Source of the DNA: Hominimerdicola alba
GTDB lineage: Bacteria; Bacillota; Clostridia; Oscillospirales; Ruminococcaceae
Reading direction: 5' to 3'
DNA length: 64,000 nucleotides
Assembly (NCBI RefSeq): GCF_900112155.1
Contig: NZ_FOKQ01000001.1
Coordinates: forward strand, 228,175 to 292,174
Below the pieces are notes generated by a model, which was not told the DNA's origin, did no database searches, and saw only the letters and a program-made list of their open reading frames with translations. The translations under genes were made by a program, and so were the position numbers. Positions 32,511 through 40,896 of the stretch are shown here, piece after piece (the stretch's first letter is position 1; the number at the start of each line of letters is the position of its first letter).

Positions 32511-34436
32511 ATGAAGATGAAAAAAGTTTTAGCAGTAGTGATGGCGTTTTGTATGACTGCGGGTGTTGTCAGCTATGGTACACCAGTGATTGGACACGCC
32601 ATAACAGCGCAGTTAGATGGATCTACAGCGCCGAGTGGTGTTATCGAGGGCAGTTGTTATTCTTTTGATGAAACAAAGGGTGAATTGACGCTGAAAGGTA
32701 AAGTAAGTGGTGATGTTATACGATCGTTTAAATATAAAAAAAAGGTTAAATCTATTAGAGCGGAACAGGGAACGGACCTTCCTGAAAATTGCCATAATCT
32801 TTTTAATGGATACTATAATTGTACTTATATTAGCTTTTTATATATGGATACAAGCAATGTAACTGATATGAGTAATATGTTTGACGGCTGCATCAATTTG
32901 GAAACTATTAGTATTGGAGAAATCAATACAAACAATGTTGTTAGTATGGCTTCTATGTTTTACGGTTGTAATAAACTTAAAAATCTTGATGTAAGTTCAT
33001 TTGATACAAGTTATGTCAGAGATATGACTGAAATGTTCTTTAACTGTTCCAGCCTGACCAAGCTTGATGTGAGCGGATTTGATACAAGCAAAGTCACAAG
33101 CATGAAACTAATGTTCTGTGGCTGTTCCGAACTTTCAGCGCTGGACTTAAGTGGATTTGATACAAAAAATGTTACAAATATGAGTTGCATGTTTATGAAT
33201 TGTTCGAATCTAGCTGCTATAGACTTAAGTGGATTTGATACAAGTTGTGTTACAGATATGAATAGTATGTTTTCTAACTGCTACTGTCTGACAGAACTTG
33301 ATGTAAGCAATTTCAAAACGAATAATGTAACATCGATGTATTGTATGTTCTATGAATGTGAGAAGCTGAAATCACTTGACTTAAGCGGCTTTGATACTAG
33401 CAATACTACAAACATGGAATGGATGTTTCGTTTCTGTTATGACTTGACAACACTTGACGTTAGCGGATTCGATACAAGCAAGGTTGAGAACATGAATTGT
33501 ATGTTCAATAGCTGTTCCAGCCTGACCTCACTGGATCTAAGTGGTTTTGATACCAGCAAGATAACAAATATGGAAAACCTATTCGGTGGTTGTGCCAGCC
33601 TTATAGCACTTGATATAAGTTCATTTGATACATCAAATGTTACAACTATGCAGTTTATGTTTAATGGCTGTTCAAGATTGTCCTTACTGGATTTAAGAGG
33701 ATTTGACACAAGCAATGTTACTAATATGCGTTATATGTTCGCCTTCTGTTCTAGTCTAACCGCGCTTGATCTGAGTGGATTTGATACAGGTAATGTTACC
33801 GATATGCTTAGCATGTTTGCACACTGTAAAAACCTAACTTTACTAGATGTAAGCAGGTTTGATACAAGTAAGGTAACAGAAATGAGTCAAATGTTTTATA
33901 ACTGTCCTATGTTGACCAAACTTGATTTGAGTAGCTTTGATACAAGCAATGTTAAATATATGAGTTGTATGTTTAGTTTTTCTAGTAAACTAAGTTCCCT
34001 TGCCCTTGGTGAGAATTTCAGAAAAATCACCGAAGAAGCAGAGCTTATTAACAACAAAGGCTGGGTAAACGCCAATGAACCTACAACTGTAATCAGTGGA
34101 GACGGAGAATATGCAGTTATCGAAAACAGCGGTAAGAACACCTACAAACAATATAAGCCTACCTACCCTACAAATATCAAGGTAACATACAGCGAAAAAT
34201 ATCACCAGGTAAGATTCACATGGGATAAAGTCGAAGACGCTGACAAATATGGTATAGCTGTATATCTGGCAGGAAAGTGGAGCATACAGACACGGAACAT
34301 TACTGGTACTACATACACTTCTCCCAAGAATCTCACACCCGGTAAGACTTATAAAGTAGCAATAGCTGCTAGAGTGAATGGCGAATGGGATATCACAAAT
34401 GCTATCAAAAATGCTGTGACTGTTACAATAAAGTGA
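32511..34436 (+). CDS. BspA-like leucine-rich surface protein with CBM37-like module
   Basis: 641 residues, secreted. Signal peptide about 1-33. Residues about 110-505 hold 15 tandem repeats of about 26 residues with consensus FDTSNVTNMxxMFxxCxxL followed by xxLDLSG (PF03382, BspA-like surface repeat). The repeats are regular and Cys-rich; the last is degenerate. Residues 552-641 are the shared C-terminal module (YHQVRFTWDKVEDADKYGI, AVYLAGKW). No sortase motif or C-terminal membrane segment. The ATG is fixed by AGGAGGT 7 bases upstream; the longer reading starts inside the promoter. BspA repeats usually mediate binding; the terminal module probably attaches it to cell surface or plant polysaccharide. 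Confidence 0.9.
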   Translation: MKMKKVLAVVMAFCMTAGVVSYGTPVIGHAITAQLDGSTAPSGVIEGSCYSFDETKGELTLKGKVSGDVIRSFKYKKKVKSIRAEQGTDLPENCHNLFNGYYNCTYISFLYMDTSNVTDMSNMFDGCINLETISIGEINTNNVVSMASMFYGCNKLKNLDVSSFDTSYVRDMTEMFFNCSSLTKLDVSGFDTSKVTSMKLMFCGCSELSALDLSGFDTKNVTNMSCMFMNCSNLAAIDLSGFDTSCVTDMNSMFSNCYCLTELDVSNFKTNNVTSMYCMFYECEKLKSLDLSGFDTSNTTNMEWMFRFCYDLTTLDVSGFDTSKVENMNCMFNSCSSLTSLDLSGFDTSKITNMENLFGGCASLIALDISSFDTSNVTTMQFMFNGCSRLSLLDLRGFDTSNVTNMRYMFAFCSSLTALDLSGFDTGNVTDMLSMFAHCKNLTLLDVSRFDTSKVTEMSQMFYNCPMLTKLDLSSFDTSNVKYMSCMFSFSSKLSSLALGENFRKITEEAELINNKGWVNANEPTTVISGDGEYAVIENSGKNTYKQYKPTYPTNIKVTYSEKYHQVRFTWDKVEDADKYGIAVYLAGKWSIQTRNITGTTYTSPKNLTPGKTYKVAIAARVNGEWDITNAIKNAVTVTIK

Positions 34437-34785
34437 TAGGCTGATACTGATATAATGTGATGAACGCAAAACGTATAGACTCTTTTGTTTTTATGCATAG
34501 CAAAGGAACTCACCGCGGAAATATTTTGGTGGCAGCGTATTCACTGTCAGTATCCAGGAATTGCCAATTACAAGCAATTTATTGTCGGATAGGCATTATG
34601 GAGCTTGCTTGTCAGCGTTTAGACTGTCATAATGAATGAGAAAAATCAATGTGTAATATATCGTGATTATTGTAAAAAAACCGACAGCTTCGTATATGAA
34701 ACTGTCGGTTTTATTGTGTAGATCATTTCTGTAAAAGTTCAGTGATACATCCAGTTCTTTATATCCAATGTTCTAAGTCAGTCCA
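34437..34785. other. intergenic with a bidirectional terminator
   Basis: ACCGACAG (about 34680-34687) pairs with CTGTCGGT (about 34702-34709), with an A-run before and TTTTATTG after, ending both convergent genes. The remaining 240 bases hold no recognisable feature. Confidence 0.8.
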
Positions 34786-36738
34786 TCACTTTACAGTTAC
34801 AGTAAACGCTCTGCTGTTTATCTTGCTGATATCCCAGCTGCCGTTTATTTTAGCGCAGACTACCATTTTGTAGGTCTGGCCTGCTGCCAGCTTCGGGGAT
34901 GTGAATGTAGTGGTGGTGATATTCTGATCTACTACCTTCCATTTGCCTGCCAGATATACGGCAACGCCGTACTTTTCAGCGCCGTAAACAGCGTCCCATG
35001 TCAGTCTGAACTGGTGATATTTTTCGCTGTATTCTATCTTAGTTACCTTAGGATAATTTGCTGTTGGATCGGTCTCGGGTTCTTCCGGTTCGGTAGGCTG
35101 ATCGGGAGGATTATCCTGCTGTCCGGGCTGCCAGGGCTGTTGACCTTGTCCGGGATTCCACTGTCCCTGACCAGGCTGCCACTGACCCTGTCCTCCGGGC
35201 TGACCGCCGCCTTGCTGCTGACCTGAGCCCGCGGTAAGGGTAGCTGTTGCTACACTCTGATTATTCACATACAGCGTGTAGGTCACGTCAGACTTCAGTG
35301 ATTCTGAAGCGAATACAACGTGGTTTGCGCTTTTTACAGCAGTTGCCTCATACAGGGTATTTCCGCTGCTGTCCTTTATTGCGATTGATGCGCCTTTGCT
35401 TATGCTGTAGGATGAGCTGCTCTGACCGGACTGTGAGCCGGGTCTGCCAAAACCGCCGCCCATGCCGGAGGTGCCGAAAGCTATGTAGTTGCCCGATGTG
35501 GGTGTTACTGCCATTCCGTTCATGCCCACAGCCACTATTGTGCCGCCTGTATATGTCAGTGAGTTGCCGAAGTCGCCGATGTCAAGTGCGCCGTTGCCGT
35601 TGTTTGCAGCACCGAATATCTCGGTATATCCGCCTGAAATGCTCATGTTTCCGTTGGAATCAACTCCGTCACCGTCGGCATTTACATACCATTCCCCGCC
35701 TGAGATATTCAGCTCATAGGTGAAGTTTTTAAGCTCGCTGTTAGCCGCATTCATACCGTCATCTGAGGAAAGAATGCTGCCCTTGCCGCCGCGGAGAGTG
35801 ATAGTCGCACCCTCAAAGCCTTCGTAAGCCTTCTTTACATCTATTTCTGGACCGCTGCCGTCTGCTTTGCCCACAGTCAGTGCGTTTTCGGCTTTCAATC
35901 CATCGTTGCCTGCATTGATAGTCAGATTTCCGCCGAAAACGTTCACCTCTTCGGCGTGTACGGCGTCATCAGATGCGGTTACACTTATCTTGCCGCCGTT
36001 AATAGTCACAGTTCCTTTCGATTCTGTGTCTTCATCATCGGGGGAAGCCTTTATTCCGTCATCGGAAGATGTCACATTGACATTACCGCCGTTGATAATA
36101 AGTTCGCCGTCAGCTGCCAGGGCATTGTTTACCGCATTCACATTCAGTGTGAAGCTGTCATTTGCGCTTTCGCCCACAGTCACTGTTGAAGTAGCCGCGC
36201 CCTTTATGCCGTTTTTGCAGTTGCTTCCGTTGACGGTGAGTGTTCCTGTACCTGTGAGAGTAAGTGAAGAACCGCTCTTGACCTTGATGCCTGCGCCCTC
36301 AAAAGCATCTGCTACGGTCGTGTCAGATGAGTTCTCGTTTGCGGGGTTTTCCGAATCGGTGAGAGTATTCTTGCCGTTTATAACTATCTCTGCCTCAGCA
36401 CCCTTATTTACTGAAACAGGTGCGGTGGATGAGCAGGTGAGTGTCAGCTCATCAAGGATAAGCACAACACCTGTGGTGCCTTTCTTTACGGTGATGCTTC
36501 CTTCAACGCACTGACCGCTTACCACATAGGTTCCTGCTTCATTTATGGTCAGGGCAGTTCCGTTTATTTTGTAGCCTGAACCTGCCGCATTTGAAGCACT
36601 TATACCGCTGTTGGTAAAAGTAAATGAATTGTCATACGAGCCACTGTATGCAAAAGCATCCAGGGATACCGTACTGCATACCATCGCTGCCGCAGCCACT
36701 GCTGCCGATACTCTTTTCATCATAAGTCTTGCCTTCAT
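34786..36738 (-). CDS. Cthe_2159-like carbohydrate-binding beta-helix protein with CBM37-like module
   Basis: 650 residues, secreted; signal peptide about 1-30. Residues about 40-480 are a parallel beta-helix with repeated VTINGGKISVTASDDAVHAE-like rungs (INGGxxxVTSSDDGIKA, FGGNLTINAGNDGLKAE). This is PF14262, typified by the polygalacturonate/cellulose-binding Cthe_2159. A linker rich in Gln, Gly, Pro and Trp (about 500-545) precedes the C-terminal module (YHQFRLTWD, YGVAVYLAGKW) at about 562-650. It has no catalytic motif. It lies downstream of a two-component system with direct repeats at its promoter, suggesting dedicated regulation. Confidence 0.87.
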   Translation of the reverse strand: MKARLMMKRVSAAVAAAAMVCSTVSLDAFAYSGSYDNSFTFTNSGISASNAAGSGYKINGTALTINEAGTYVVSGQCVEGSITVKKGTTGVVLILDELTLTCSSTAPVSVNKGAEAEIVINGKNTLTDSENPANENSSDTTVADAFEGAGIKVKSGSSLTLTGTGTLTVNGSNCKNGIKGAATSTVTVGESANDSFTLNVNAVNNALAADGELIINGGNVNVTSSDDGIKASPDDEDTESKGTVTINGGKISVTASDDAVHAEEVNVFGGNLTINAGNDGLKAENALTVGKADGSGPEIDVKKAYEGFEGATITLRGGKGSILSSDDGMNAANSELKNFTYELNISGGEWYVNADGDGVDSNGNMSISGGYTEIFGAANNGNGALDIGDFGNSLTYTGGTIVAVGMNGMAVTPTSGNYIAFGTSGMGGGFGRPGSQSGQSSSSYSISKGASIAIKDSSGNTLYEATAVKSANHVVFASESLKSDVTYTLYVNNQSVATATLTAGSGQQQGGGQPGGQGQWQPGQGQWNPGQGQQPWQPGQQDNPPDQPTEPEEPETDPTANYPKVTKIEYSEKYHQFRLTWDAVYGAEKYGVAVYLAGKWKVVDQNITTTTFTSPKLAAGQTYKMVVCAKINGSWDISKINSRAFTVTVK

Positions 36739-36844
36739 AAGTTATACACTCCTGTCTGTTATTATTGTGTTCTTCCGTTTGAAAGTTTTTTCTGCGGTAC
36801 ATCAAAACACCACGAAAAAATGCTCTTTCCTAAACCGTAACCAC

Positions 36845-36875
36845 AGTATAGACTGTAAAGGTTAAAATAAGGTTA
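36845..36875 (-). promoter_or_regulatory. promoter with OmpR-type direct repeats
   Basis: Minus strand -10 TATACT (36845-36850). Two direct repeats TAACCTT (36858-36864 and 36869-36875 in plus coordinates) are 11 bases apart and overlap the poor -35 position, as expected for an activator of the OmpR family, probably the regulator at 38269. Confidence 0.65.
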
Positions 36876-36910
36876 GAAAAAAGCATCTTTGCGAAATATT
36901 TAATTTTTAT

Positions 36911-38272
36911 TTACTGTTTGATAATTTTAACAATAAAGCGGCTTCCGATTCCTTCGGTACTTTCTACTTCGACTTTTCCGCCGTGGAATCCTGCGATCTG
37001 TTTTACCAGTGCAAGCCCAAGTCCAAGTCCCTTGGAGCTTCTCGATCTGTCGGAGCGGTAGAAGCGTTCCCAGATATGCGGCAGATCTTCCGCCGATATG
37101 CCGATGCCGTTGTCCTCGACGGTAAGCACAGCCATATTACCGCTTTCGGATAATCCGACTTTAACCGTGCCGTTCTCCTTGCCGTACCTAAGACTGTTCT
37201 GTATCAGATTAACGGTGAGCAGAGTCAGCATTTCGCGGTTCACATACGCTGTTACAGGGTCAAGCTTCTCGGTGACGGCGATATTTTTATCCGCGATTAT
37301 GCGCATATCCTCGCAGACGGAATGTACAAGCTCGGTTAGATCAGTCTCCTCTTTCGGGTAATGCTCTGTGCCCTGGTCTATCCTTGTGAACATCAGCAGA
37401 AGTTTAATAAGTCCTGACATTTTGTATCCCTGTTCCTGCACTGATGAAACCACCTGCAAAAGTTCCTCGGCACTGTCTGAATGATCGAAGCCGTATTCAC
37501 ACTGAGCCAGTATCACAGAAACAGGTGTGCGCAGCTCGTGGGACGCATTTGATGTGAACTGTTTTTGTGCATCGAAATCTTTATCCAGCTTATCGAACAT
37601 TGTATTGATGGTATTTGCCAGTTCGTCTAACTCGTCGCCGTTGCCGCTTGTGCCGATACGCTTGGAAAGATCCCCGCCTGAACGTATCTCCTCGGCAGTT
37701 TTGCGGATATCTCTCACGGGCTTTAGAAATCTTCCCGTTATAAAGTAACCGCCGCCGAAAGCCATTGCCAGCAGTACAGGCAGGGCGATAAGTATCGTTA
37801 TGTGGGAGGTCAGGCTCCCGAAAAGATCATCTTCTGCCGCTATTATACCCCTTACATACATATCGTTGCCGCGGACGGTTCTCGTCTTTTTGTCCCAGTA
37901 GTAATAGTCCCTGCCGTCAAGTTCAGTGCGTACAGGCTTGTCAGTTTCGTGTACTGTAATCTCATCAAGCTCGGGATAGAGGAACACACCTGCGATATGG
38001 TCGCCCTTTTTATTATACACCATCAGCTGAACATCATCGACGAGAAAGTTGTGGTCATCAAGCTTTCCCGTTTCCATATCCTTTCGGTATTTCCAGTCGC
38101 CTCTCATTTTGTATACCATTGAATCTGTGGCATTATCAAGGGTCTGGAGAAGCAGTTTTTTCTCTGTTGACTGATATATCCGCATCACCAATATCAGTAT
38201 CACAGCACAGACTATAGTGAGTATCAGCGTGAACCACAGTGAAAGCTTCAGCTTTAGCGAGATGCATTTCAT
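36911..38272 (-). CDS. sensor histidine kinase
   Basis: 453 residues. Two membrane segments (about 11-31 and 156-178) flank an extracytoplasmic sensor of about 120 residues; then HAMP (about 180-232), HisKA with SNASHELRTPVS (His 245) and HATPase_c (NSLRYGKENG, DNGIGI, GLGLGLALVKQ). It overlaps the response regulator by 4 bases (ATGA), so the two are translated together. The next gene encodes the beta-helix polysaccharide-binding protein, a probable target. Confidence 0.93.
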   Translation of the reverse strand: MKCISLKLKLSLWFTLILTIVCAVILILVMRIYQSTEKKLLLQTLDNATDSMVYKMRGDWKYRKDMETGKLDDHNFLVDDVQLMVYNKKGDHIAGVFLYPELDEITVHETDKPVRTELDGRDYYYWDKKTRTVRGNDMYVRGIIAAEDDLFGSLTSHITILIALPVLLAMAFGGGYFITGRFLKPVRDIRKTAEEIRSGGDLSKRIGTSGNGDELDELANTINTMFDKLDKDFDAQKQFTSNASHELRTPVSVILAQCEYGFDHSDSAEELLQVVSSVQEQGYKMSGLIKLLLMFTRIDQGTEHYPKEETDLTELVHSVCEDMRIIADKNIAVTEKLDPVTAYVNREMLTLLTVNLIQNSLRYGKENGTVKVGLSESGNMAVLTVEDNGIGISAEDLPHIWERFYRSDRSRSSKGLGLGLALVKQIAGFHGGKVEVESTEGIGSRFIVKIIKQ

Positions 38273-38943
38273 ACTTCCTCCTTCATGACATATCCTATGC
38301 CCCTTACAGTATGTATCAGCTTTTTCTCTCTGCCTGCGTCTATCTTCTTGCGGAGATAGTTCATATACACTTCAACTATCTTTTCTCCGCCCTCGTAATC
38401 ATAACCCCATACATGGCTGAGTATCTTAGCCTTGCTGAGTATATGACCCTTGTTCATCATCATGTATTCCAGAAGTTCGTATTCCTTGCCGGTTAGTGTA
38501 ATCTCACAGCCATTCAGAGTTATGATATGTGTGTCGATATCAATGGTGAGGATCCCAAGTGTGATCTGATTTGAGATATTCCCTGATACGGTTCGCCTAA
38601 CCGCCATGATTCGGGCGATAAGCTCGTCAAAGGAAAATGGCTTGACGATATAGTCATTTGCTCCGAGGTTCAGCCCTGTCACCCTGTCATGCACCGTATC
38701 TTTAGCAGTCAGGAAAATTACCGGAGTGTTTTTACCCTGTCTGCGCAGATCCGTCAGCACCTCAGTGCCGCTGAGTACAGGCATCATGATATCCAGCACT
38801 GCCATATCGTAATCGTTGTAAAGCAGCCTTTCAAGCGCTTCGCCACCGTCAAGGCAGCTGTCAACGCAGAAGCCTTCTTGTTTCAGCTTTTTGGTTATGA
38901 CCTCATTCAGCGAGCTTTCATCCTCCGCGATAAGTATTTTCAT
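38269..38943 (-). CDS. OmpR/PhoB-family response regulator
   Basis: 224 residues. REC domain with Asp 51 (AVLDIMMPVLSG), Thr in FLTAKD and Lys in VKPFSFDEL; C-terminal winged helix with LTGKEYELLEYMM and TVRGIGYVM. Pairs with the kinase encoded just downstream. Own promoter 38984-39012. Confidence 0.94.
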   Translation of the reverse strand: MKILIAEDESSLNEVITKKLKQEGFCVDSCLDGGEALERLLYNDYDMAVLDIMMPVLSGTEVLTDLRRQGKNTPVIFLTAKDTVHDRVTGLNLGANDYIVKPFSFDELIARIMAVRRTVSGNISNQITLGILTIDIDTHIITLNGCEITLTGKEYELLEYMMMNKGHILSKAKILSHVWGYDYEGGEKIVEVYMNYLRKKIDAGREKKLIHTVRGIGYVMKEEV

Positions 38944-38983
38944 ATCACACCTCCGCAGTTTATTATACTATCGTGTTGTCGCT

Positions 38984-39012
38984 ATTATATCAGATAGTTT
39001 TGGAAAAGTCAA
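38984..39012 (-). promoter_or_regulatory. promoter of the two-component system
   Basis: Minus strand TTGACT (39007-39012), 17-base spacer, TATAAT (38984-38989). Confidence 0.87.
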
Positions 39013-39112
39013 ATGTTTGGATTTATTCAGCTCTTATGCCTTTTATAAGGCTCAATGATGTATTTATGAGTTTACGGTACAACATATTTGAAGATGATGA
39101 GTCGGAAACGAT

Positions 39113-40753
39113 TTATTTAGTGTCTGTTACATTATTACCGAAATCTATCACCCTGTCGCATATTTCCAATGCCGCCGGACGATGCGTAACAATGACCACA
39201 GTTGTATCCGTCATATACCGAAGATTTTGAAGCAAACGTTTTTCTGTTTCGGCATCGAGTGCGGAAGTGGCTTCATCAAGTAACAGTATCGGGCAGTCTG
39301 AATAGATTGCACGAGCTATTGCTATCCTCTGCATTTGTCCTTCGGATAATCCTGTGCCGCGTTCGCCTAGCAGAGTATCGATGCCATCGTCAAGCAGCGA
39401 AACAAAATCATAGGCACAGGCGATATGCAAAGCCCTGTTGATACGTTCATCATTATGCATATCAGACTTGTCAGCAAATGAAACGACCTCACGGATAGTT
39501 CCTGACATCAGCTGATTGCCCTGAGGAACATAGGCGAACATCCTATGCCATTCAGCTGATAATGGCTTTTCACCGTCCGTATCAAGCAGATAACGATCAC
39601 CGCGATCCAATTTATAAATACTCATGAGCAGTTTCAGCACCGTTGATTTTCCACAGCCGCTATGTCCGGTAAATGCTACATATTCACCTTTGCGTATCTT
39701 AATGCTGATATTTTTCAGTACTATCGGCTGGTTGTCTTTTGTCAGATCCTTGATACTATCTACCGCAGGATAATATGTGAAATCTGCATTTTTCAGCCCA
39801 AATGACCGCAGTTTATCGGAATAGTATTTCTTGATCGTATCAATATCGAGTGCTTGTTTTTCACTGTCATCGTAGAAGTTTTCGATCTCCATAAGCCTTT
39901 CGGCACTTGCTGTCATGGCGTAGAATCTCGGCAGATAGCCTGTAATATTCGCAAAGGGCGCTTGTATCTGTGAGATAAGCTGTGTTATCGCAGTCAGCGT
40001 ACCGTAGCTTATCGTGCCAAGCAGTATCCCATAACCGCAGTAGCATACGCCGAAAAGGTACATTCCGTTCATGGCTATACCTAAGCCGATATTACAGAAA
40101 TTTGAAAAGCGGTTTTTCTTCATCCGCGCAAATTTGTGCGCCTGCATTTTACCGACAGCTTCGTCCTCAGTCTGCGTTTCAACTGCAAAAGAGCGTATCA
40201 TCATCATACTGCCAATATGCTCCTGCAGAAATATTCTCAGCTTTCCGTCACGTTCCTGAACCAGCTTGTGCAGCTTTTTCAGCACCTTTCGGAAAGCGTA
40301 GGTAAAACCGATAAGGAGCAATCCGCAGGGCAGAAGAACACAGGCAAACCGCCAGTCGAGAATTATCATCATGACTACGGCACTTATCAGCTTGACGATC
40401 ATTCCTACAAGACCGGGCAATATTTCTACATAAGCATTTGCGACCACAACAGTGTCATTCGTCAGCCTATTGAGCCATTCACCCGAATGGACAGCGTTCA
40501 CGCTTGCAAAATCTTTCCGCAGGATATTCCGCATCAGCCGAGACTTGAAGATATTTTCAAAAGTTGATTTTGAAAGCTCATTCAGCCACCGCAAGACAGC
40601 CCGCATTCCTATCTGCGCAAGAACAAGCAGTGCGGTCAGCAGGACGTAGTGCCAAAATCCTGCCTTGTTATGAGCTGTTGCGCTGTCAACGATATTCCGC
40701 AGCAGCAGGGCATAAAGCACACCGCTTGCGCCGAGCAAAGCCTGCACAGACAT
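39113..40753 (-). CDS. ABC exporter (fused membrane and ATPase domains), N-terminus interrupted
   Basis: 546 residues from the first intact ATG. Membrane domain with about six segments (1-290), then an ATPase with Walker A GHSGCGKST, signature LSEGQMQR, Walker B ILLLDEA and the switch His in VTHR. It is a type IV exporter (lipid, peptide or drug). The ATG at 40753 has no ribosome site and lacks the usual first turn of TM1. Reading upstream in the same frame gives WLYAVPKKKKFYILAL, then a TAA at 40802-40804, then IANN-KMM in reverse order of codons, i.e. MMKNNAI before the stop. This looks like a nonsense mutation in the eighth codon, so it may be inactive or use a downstream start. Confidence 0.8.
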   Translation of the reverse strand: MSVQALLGASGVLYALLLRNIVDSATAHNKAGFWHYVLLTALLVLAQIGMRAVLRWLNELSKSTFENIFKSRLMRNILRKDFASVNAVHSGEWLNRLTNDTVVVANAYVEILPGLVGMIVKLISAVVMMIILDWRFACVLLPCGLLLIGFTYAFRKVLKKLHKLVQERDGKLRIFLQEHIGSMMMIRSFAVETQTEDEAVGKMQAHKFARMKKNRFSNFCNIGLGIAMNGMYLFGVCYCGYGILLGTISYGTLTAITQLISQIQAPFANITGYLPRFYAMTASAERLMEIENFYDDSEKQALDIDTIKKYYSDKLRSFGLKNADFTYYPAVDSIKDLTKDNQPIVLKNISIKIRKGEYVAFTGHSGCGKSTVLKLLMSIYKLDRGDRYLLDTDGEKPLSAEWHRMFAYVPQGNQLMSGTIREVVSFADKSDMHNDERINRALHIACAYDFVSLLDDGIDTLLGERGTGLSEGQMQRIAIARAIYSDCPILLLDEATSALDAETEKRLLQNLRYMTDTTVVIVTHRPAALEICDRVIDFGNNVTDTK

Positions 40754-40896
40754 TAAGGCAAGTATATAAAATTTTTTCTTTTTGGGGACGGCATAGAGCC
40801 ATTAAATTGCGTTATTTTTCATCATTTTACTTTTCGTTCTATTATTGTTTGGAGATGGAAAATATGGCATAACCATTAAATCAATTCGAGGAAAAA

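Noticed and set aside
32880..33980. Regular repeats suggestive of a tandem DNA array or CRISPR
   Set aside because: They are coding repeats of about 75-78 bases encoding the BspA motif; DNA identity between units is moderate and there are no spacers.
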